A DNA stretch of 64,000 bases from JANQEA01 sp964466035 (lineage in GTDB: Bacteria > Bipolaricaulota > Bipolaricaulia > UBA7950 > UBA9294), in the NCBI GenBank assembly GCA_964466035.1, contig CAYXLR010000003.1:1-64000 (forward strand), in the 5' to 3' direction. The position numbers and the translations under genes are program-made. The first letter of the stretch is position 1. Each line of letters starts with the position of its first letter. The notes under the pieces are model-generated. The model did not search any database. It saw nothing but the letters and a program-made list of their open reading frames with translations, and had not been told where the DNA came from. Positions 61,183 through 64,000 of the stretch are shown in pieces.

Positions 61183-61524
61183 ATGAACGGAATCTCATCC
61201 GGTTTCGGCGCGTGGAATCCGATCGCCTGGGCGCTCCTGTTCCTCGGCGTCCTGGCGGTCGGCTTCGCCGTGCGCTCCCTCGGCAAGAAGAACTACAAGC
61301 GGGGGACCGGGCAGACGAAGGTCTTCCTCTCCGGAAACGAAGAGCCGGAGGACTCCGCGGCGTTGCACGTCCGCGGTCGGCACCTCTACTGGGGAATGGT
61401 CGAGGGCCTCTCCGGCTACTACCGACGGGTGCAGGCGCTCCACACCGGCGTTCTCAACGACTACGCCGCGTGGTTCGTCGGGGTGCTCGCCGTGGTCTTC
61501 GTGATCCTCGTACTGGCTAGGTGA
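61183..61524 (+). CDS. mbhI: Mbh subunit I
   Basis: 113 residues. One helix at the N-terminus (WALLFLGVLAVGFAVRSLG), then a hydrophilic segment (KNYKRGTGQTKVFLSGNEEP..., LHVRGRHLYWGMVEGLSGYYRRV) and a C-terminal helix (WFVGVLAVVFVILVLA). In Pyrococcus Mbh, subunit I connects the antiporter and hydrogenase modules, and the position and length match. ATG at 61183 follows AGGAGG. Confidence 0.8.
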   Translation: MNGISSGFGAWNPIAWALLFLGVLAVGFAVRSLGKKNYKRGTGQTKVFLSGNEEPEDSAALHVRGRHLYWGMVEGLSGYYRRVQALHTGVLNDYAAWFVGVLAVVFVILVLAR

Positions 61525-61970
61525 GTGATATGGCGCTACCACGATCGTTCAAGAAGGCGTTGTGGGTCTTCCACGTGGCCACGGGGTCCTGCAACGGGTG
61601 CGACATCGAGATCGTCGCCGCGCTGACGCCGCGGTACGACACGGAACGGTTCGGAATCATGCTGACGGGAACGCCGCGGCACGCGGACGTCCTGTTGGTC
61701 ACCGGCGGCGTCACACGGCCGATGCGCCCGCGGCTGAAGCGGATCTACGACCAGACGCCGGACCCGAAGGCGGTGATCGTCGTCGGCGGCTGCGGCGCGA
61801 CCGGTGGCGTCTTCTACGAGTCGTACAACATGGTCGGACCGGTCGACGAGGTGATCCCGGTCGACGTCTACGTCCCCGGCTGCCCGGCGCGACCCGAGGC
61901 GATCATCGACGGCATCGTCAAGGCGGTGGCCAAGCTCGAGACACTGGAGAAGACAGGGGTGAGCGGATGA
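61521..61970 (+). CDS. mbhJ: Mbh subunit J (hydrogenase small subunit, NuoB-like)
   Basis: 149 residues from GTG 61521 (GTGA overlap); ATG at 61530 is an alternative. The proximal [4Fe-4S] ligands are visible: GSCNGCD (Cys24, Cys27), VVGGCGATGG and VPGCPARPEA. Length is short, as in group 4 hydrogenases, with no extra C-terminal FeS domain. It sits against the large subunit MbhL and receives electrons from MbhN, which should lie just past the window end. Confidence 0.92.
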   Translation: MSDMALPRSFKKALWVFHVATGSCNGCDIEIVAALTPRYDTERFGIMLTGTPRHADVLLVTGGVTRPMRPRLKRIYDQTPDPKAVIVVGGCGATGGVFYESYNMVGPVDEVIPVDVYVPGCPARPEAIIDGIVKAVAKLETLEKTGVSG

Positions 61971-62494
61971 ATCCAGAACAGATCCTCTCCTCCTTCAAGG
62001 AATCCCTGGGAGAGAAGGTCCTCGACGATCGGACGGTCGAGAGGAAGGTCGGGACGGTCGCTCCGAAATCGGTGTACGACCTCTGGCTCACGGTCGACCG
62101 AAGCGATCTCCACGACGCGGTCGCCTATCTGTGTGCGGAGTACAACCCGCACCTGACCGTGATCTCGGGCGACGATCTCGGCGACGACGTCGCGTTCAAC
62201 TACCACTTCACGACCGGCTGGGGGGAGCGGTACGGCGAGGCGACCCTCACGATCCGGACCGTCGTGCCGAAGAACGACTTCCGACTCCCGACGATCTGCG
62301 ATCTCCTTCCCGGAGCGCAGACATCGGAGCGGGAGAAGCACGAGTTCTTCGGACTGGAGGTCGAAGGGATCCCCGACGACCGGAACCTCTTCCTCCCCGA
62401 GGACATGACGATCCATCCGTGGCGGAAGGACCTCCAAGCGGAGACCGACAAGCAGGTCAAGCGGTTGGTGAAGTGGGAGGAGCGCGATGAATAA
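61967..62494 (+). CDS. mbhK: Mbh subunit K (NuoC-like)
   Basis: 175 residues; ATG 61967 overlaps the mbhJ stop by 4 bases. NuoC/30-kDa family: LTIRTVVPKNDFRLPTICDLLPGAQTSEREKHEFFGLEVEGIPDDRNLFLPED has the conserved ER(E)xxEFFG and the GHPDxR-like line. It scaffolds the FeS arm. Separate K and L genes, as in Pyrococcus, not the fused NuoCD. Confidence 0.9.
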   Translation: MNPEQILSSFKESLGEKVLDDRTVERKVGTVAPKSVYDLWLTVDRSDLHDAVAYLCAEYNPHLTVISGDDLGDDVAFNYHFTTGWGERYGEATLTIRTVVPKNDFRLPTICDLLPGAQTSEREKHEFFGLEVEGIPDDRNLFLPEDMTIHPWRKDLQAETDKQVKRLVKWEERDE

Positions 62495-63743
62495 CCGTTC
62501 GATCGACCTCGAGGTCGGTGGGAGCACCGCGTGCTACTCCGTGCCAGTCGGGCCGGTCCATCCGGCCCTGAAAGAACCGATCCGGTTCCAGTTCGAGCTC
62601 GACGGCGAGCGGATCGTCGGCGTCGACATCAAGCCCGGCTTCGTCCATCGCGGGATCGAGTACATGGGGATGCGGCGGAACCTGATCCAGACGCTGTACC
62701 TCGCCGAGAGGATCTGCGGGATCTGCTCGATCTCGCATCCGCTGGCGTTCACGCAAGCGGTCGAGAACGCCGCGGGGATCGAGGTCCCGCCCCGAGCGCA
62801 GTACATCCGAACGATCATCGGGGAGCTGGAGCGGATCCACTCGCACCTGCTCTGGGCCGGGATCGGCGCGCACGAGCTTGGGTTCGACACGCTGCTGCAC
62901 CTGGTGTGGAAGGTCCGCGAGAAGGCGATGGACCTCCTCGAGCAGCTGACCGGGAACCGCGTCGACTACGCGATCCCGATCTTCGGCGGCGTTCGGCGCG
63001 ACATCCCGAAGGAGAAGGCGCCGCTCGCCTACGAGGCGCTCGACTACTACAAGCGTCTGCTGCAGGACCTGATCGACGCGTTCCTTCACGACAAGTCGGT
63101 CGAGATGCGAACGCGCAATATCGGGGTGATGACCTACGATCAGGCGGTCGCGCTATGCGCCGTCGGTCCGACGACCCGCGCGTCCGGCGTGAAGAAGGAC
63201 GTCCGCGTCGACATGCCGTACCTCGCGTACGCCGACATGGACCTGCACGCGATCACGCCGGAGGACTACGGGACCGAGCCGATCGGCGACGTGTTCGACA
63301 ACATCATCGTCCGTCTCCTCGAGGTCGGCCAGGCGATCGAGATCATCGAGTTCTGCCTCGAGAACCTCCCCGAGGGCGAGCTGACGTCGATCCCGAAGGT
63401 CCCCGCGCTCCTCGCCGCGCTGAAGAAGGCGAGCGGCGAGGGGATCGGGCGTCACGAGGCGCCGCGCGGAGAGGTCTTCCACTACGTGCGGCTCGAGGAG
63501 GACGTCGAGGAGATGGCGGTCTGGAAGGTGAGGGCGCCCACGTACGGGAACTTGATCGGTTGGGTGCCGAAGTTCCTCGGCGACGAGGTGGCCGACATCC
63601 CGATCGTCGCGGCGTCGATCGACCCGTGCATGTGCTGCATGGACCGGGTGCACCTGGTCGACGGTGTCGGAGCGGAGTCCGTGAAGACGAAGACGGAGCT
63701 CGTCCGGCTGTCGCGGGAGAAGACAAGGAGGATCTGCGGATGA
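62487..63743 (+). CDS. mbhL: Mbh subunit L ([NiFe]-hydrogenase large subunit)
   Basis: 418 residues, ATG 62487. Both Ni-binding pairs are complete: RICGICS (Cys77/Cys80) and DPCMCCMDR (Cys381/Cys384). The Arg and Asp/Glu residues of the site (FVHRGIEYMGMRR, ELERIHSHLLWAG) are also kept. This distinguishes an active hydrogenase from the Mbs/Mbx polysulfide-type relatives and from Nuo, which have lost cysteines. A 30-residue tail follows the second pair. Reduces protons with ferredoxin electrons. Overlaps mbhK by 8 bases and mbhM by 4. Confidence 0.94.
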   Translation: MNNRSIDLEVGGSTACYSVPVGPVHPALKEPIRFQFELDGERIVGVDIKPGFVHRGIEYMGMRRNLIQTLYLAERICGICSISHPLAFTQAVENAAGIEVPPRAQYIRTIIGELERIHSHLLWAGIGAHELGFDTLLHLVWKVREKAMDLLEQLTGNRVDYAIPIFGGVRRDIPKEKAPLAYEALDYYKRLLQDLIDAFLHDKSVEMRTRNIGVMTYDQAVALCAVGPTTRASGVKKDVRVDMPYLAYADMDLHAITPEDYGTEPIGDVFDNIIVRLLEVGQAIEIIEFCLENLPEGELTSIPKVPALLAALKKASGEGIGRHEAPRGEVFHYVRLEEDVEEMAVWKVRAPTYGNLIGWVPKFLGDEVADIPIVAASIDPCMCCMDRVHLVDGVGAESVKTKTELVRLSREKTRRICG

Positions 63744-64000
63744 GCGCAACCATCGTGCACGCCGTCTGGCAGGGGATCGTGATCCTCTTCGGGGGCGCGC
63801 TCCTCGGGATGGTGTACAAAGGGTTCGACCGGAAGCTCGCGGCGCAGATGCAGGGCCGGATCGGCCCGCCGCTCAGGCAGCCGTTCTACGACGTCGTCAA
63901 GCTGATGGTCAAGGAGAACGTCGTGCCGGATCACGCGGTGGGGTGGCTGTACAACCTGATGCCGCTCCTGTCGCTCGCCGCCGTCGGGACCCTGCTGTTC
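63740..64000 (+). CDS. mbhM: Mbh subunit M (NuoH-like), cut by window end
   Basis: The first 87 codons are present. MSATIVHAVWQGIVILFGGA is a first helix, followed by GFDRKLAAQMQGRIGPPLRQPFYDVVKLMVKE, the NuoH/MbhM hallmark for the quinone-cavity-facing loop (RxGPxxxQP). The ATG overlaps the mbhL stop by 4 bases. The rest of the gene and the expected mbhN (ferredoxin-like NuoI) lie outside the window. Confidence 0.92.
   Translation, partial: MSATIVHAVWQGIVILFGGALLGMVYKGFDRKLAAQMQGRIGPPLRQPFYDVVKLMVKENVVPDHAVGWLYNLMPLLSLAAVGTLLF

Overview
The window is about 64 kb of one scaffold, with very high GC (mid-60s percent by eye), tightly packed operons with 4-bp start/stop overlaps, and little intergenic DNA. 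It is bacterial: it carries a 16S rRNA 5' part, ddl, tlyA, gltX, folD, surE, rsmD and uppP. The metabolism points to a strict anaerobe: a tungsten/molybdenum aldehyde:ferredoxin oxidoreductase with MoaD-like partners, Feo ferrous-iron uptake, a polyferredoxin, and a membrane-bound [NiFe] hydrogenase operon of the Mbh type best known from Thermococcales. An uncultured thermophile-related phylum such as Bipolaricaulota/Acetothermia is a guess only; the 16S part is the means to settle it. One 100-N assembly gap is present, so this is probably a metagenome or draft scaffold.

Layout. 1-0.9 kb: 16S rRNA (minus strand) with a consensus promoter, divergent from a ddl promoter. 0.9-4.5 kb: ddl, an MBL hydrolase, an aminotransferase and tlyA in one operon. 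4.5-10.7 kb: an accessory stretch. It holds a 48-residue-repeat propeller lipoprotein (with the gap), broken pieces of tlyA (two), folD and polX, and an iron module made of a DtxR-FeoA fusion, FeoB and an EncFtn-like ferritin. 10.7-23 kb: small metabolic and modifying enzymes (PAS, YhhN, methyltransferases, HicB-DinB, thioesterase, ComEC-like MBL, HAD, SDR, GNATs, FolD, GIY-YIG, MBL) with a decayed Gfo/Idh/MocA gene. 23-24.2 kb: a secreted thiaminase I. 24.3-28.8 kb: a minus-strand operon with an AAC(3)-GNAT fusion and PolX, divergent from a methyltransferase. 29-32.6 kb: an orphan oligopeptide-type permease, then a membrane-embedded winged-helix regulator coupled to a beta-helix exported protein.

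32.7-35.3 kb: aldehyde ferredoxin oxidoreductase with a cluster of MoaD-like genes, one frameshifted and one truncated. 35.4-41 kb: an exported protein, queuosine salvage (Qng1), a ComEA-like protein, SurE, RsmD, a HAD enzyme and a C39-like peptidase. 41-46 kb: a five-gene operon gltX, TlpA-like thioredoxin, membrane thioredoxin, polyferredoxin and uppP. 46-57 kb: two very large exported proteins, an alpha-2-macroglobulin and a PKD/barrel-like protein, separated by an ACT-domain protein. 57-64 kb: mbhA to mbhM in the Pyrococcus order, cut by the window end.

How it works together (inference). Ferredoxin reduced by AOR and other enzymes would feed Mbh, which evolves H2 and builds an ion gradient through its Mrp-like subunits. 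Feo and EncFtn supply and store the iron needed for these FeS enzymes. The large secreted proteins and thiaminase act at or outside the cell surface. The strongest unexplained signal is the repeated occurrence of tlyA 3' ends, all in the same orientation, around the propeller and iron modules. This looks like the scar of mobile-element integration at the tlyA 3' end. Several genes also have -10 boxes only about 10 bases before the start codon and no Shine-Dalgarno, which suggests leaderless mRNAs.
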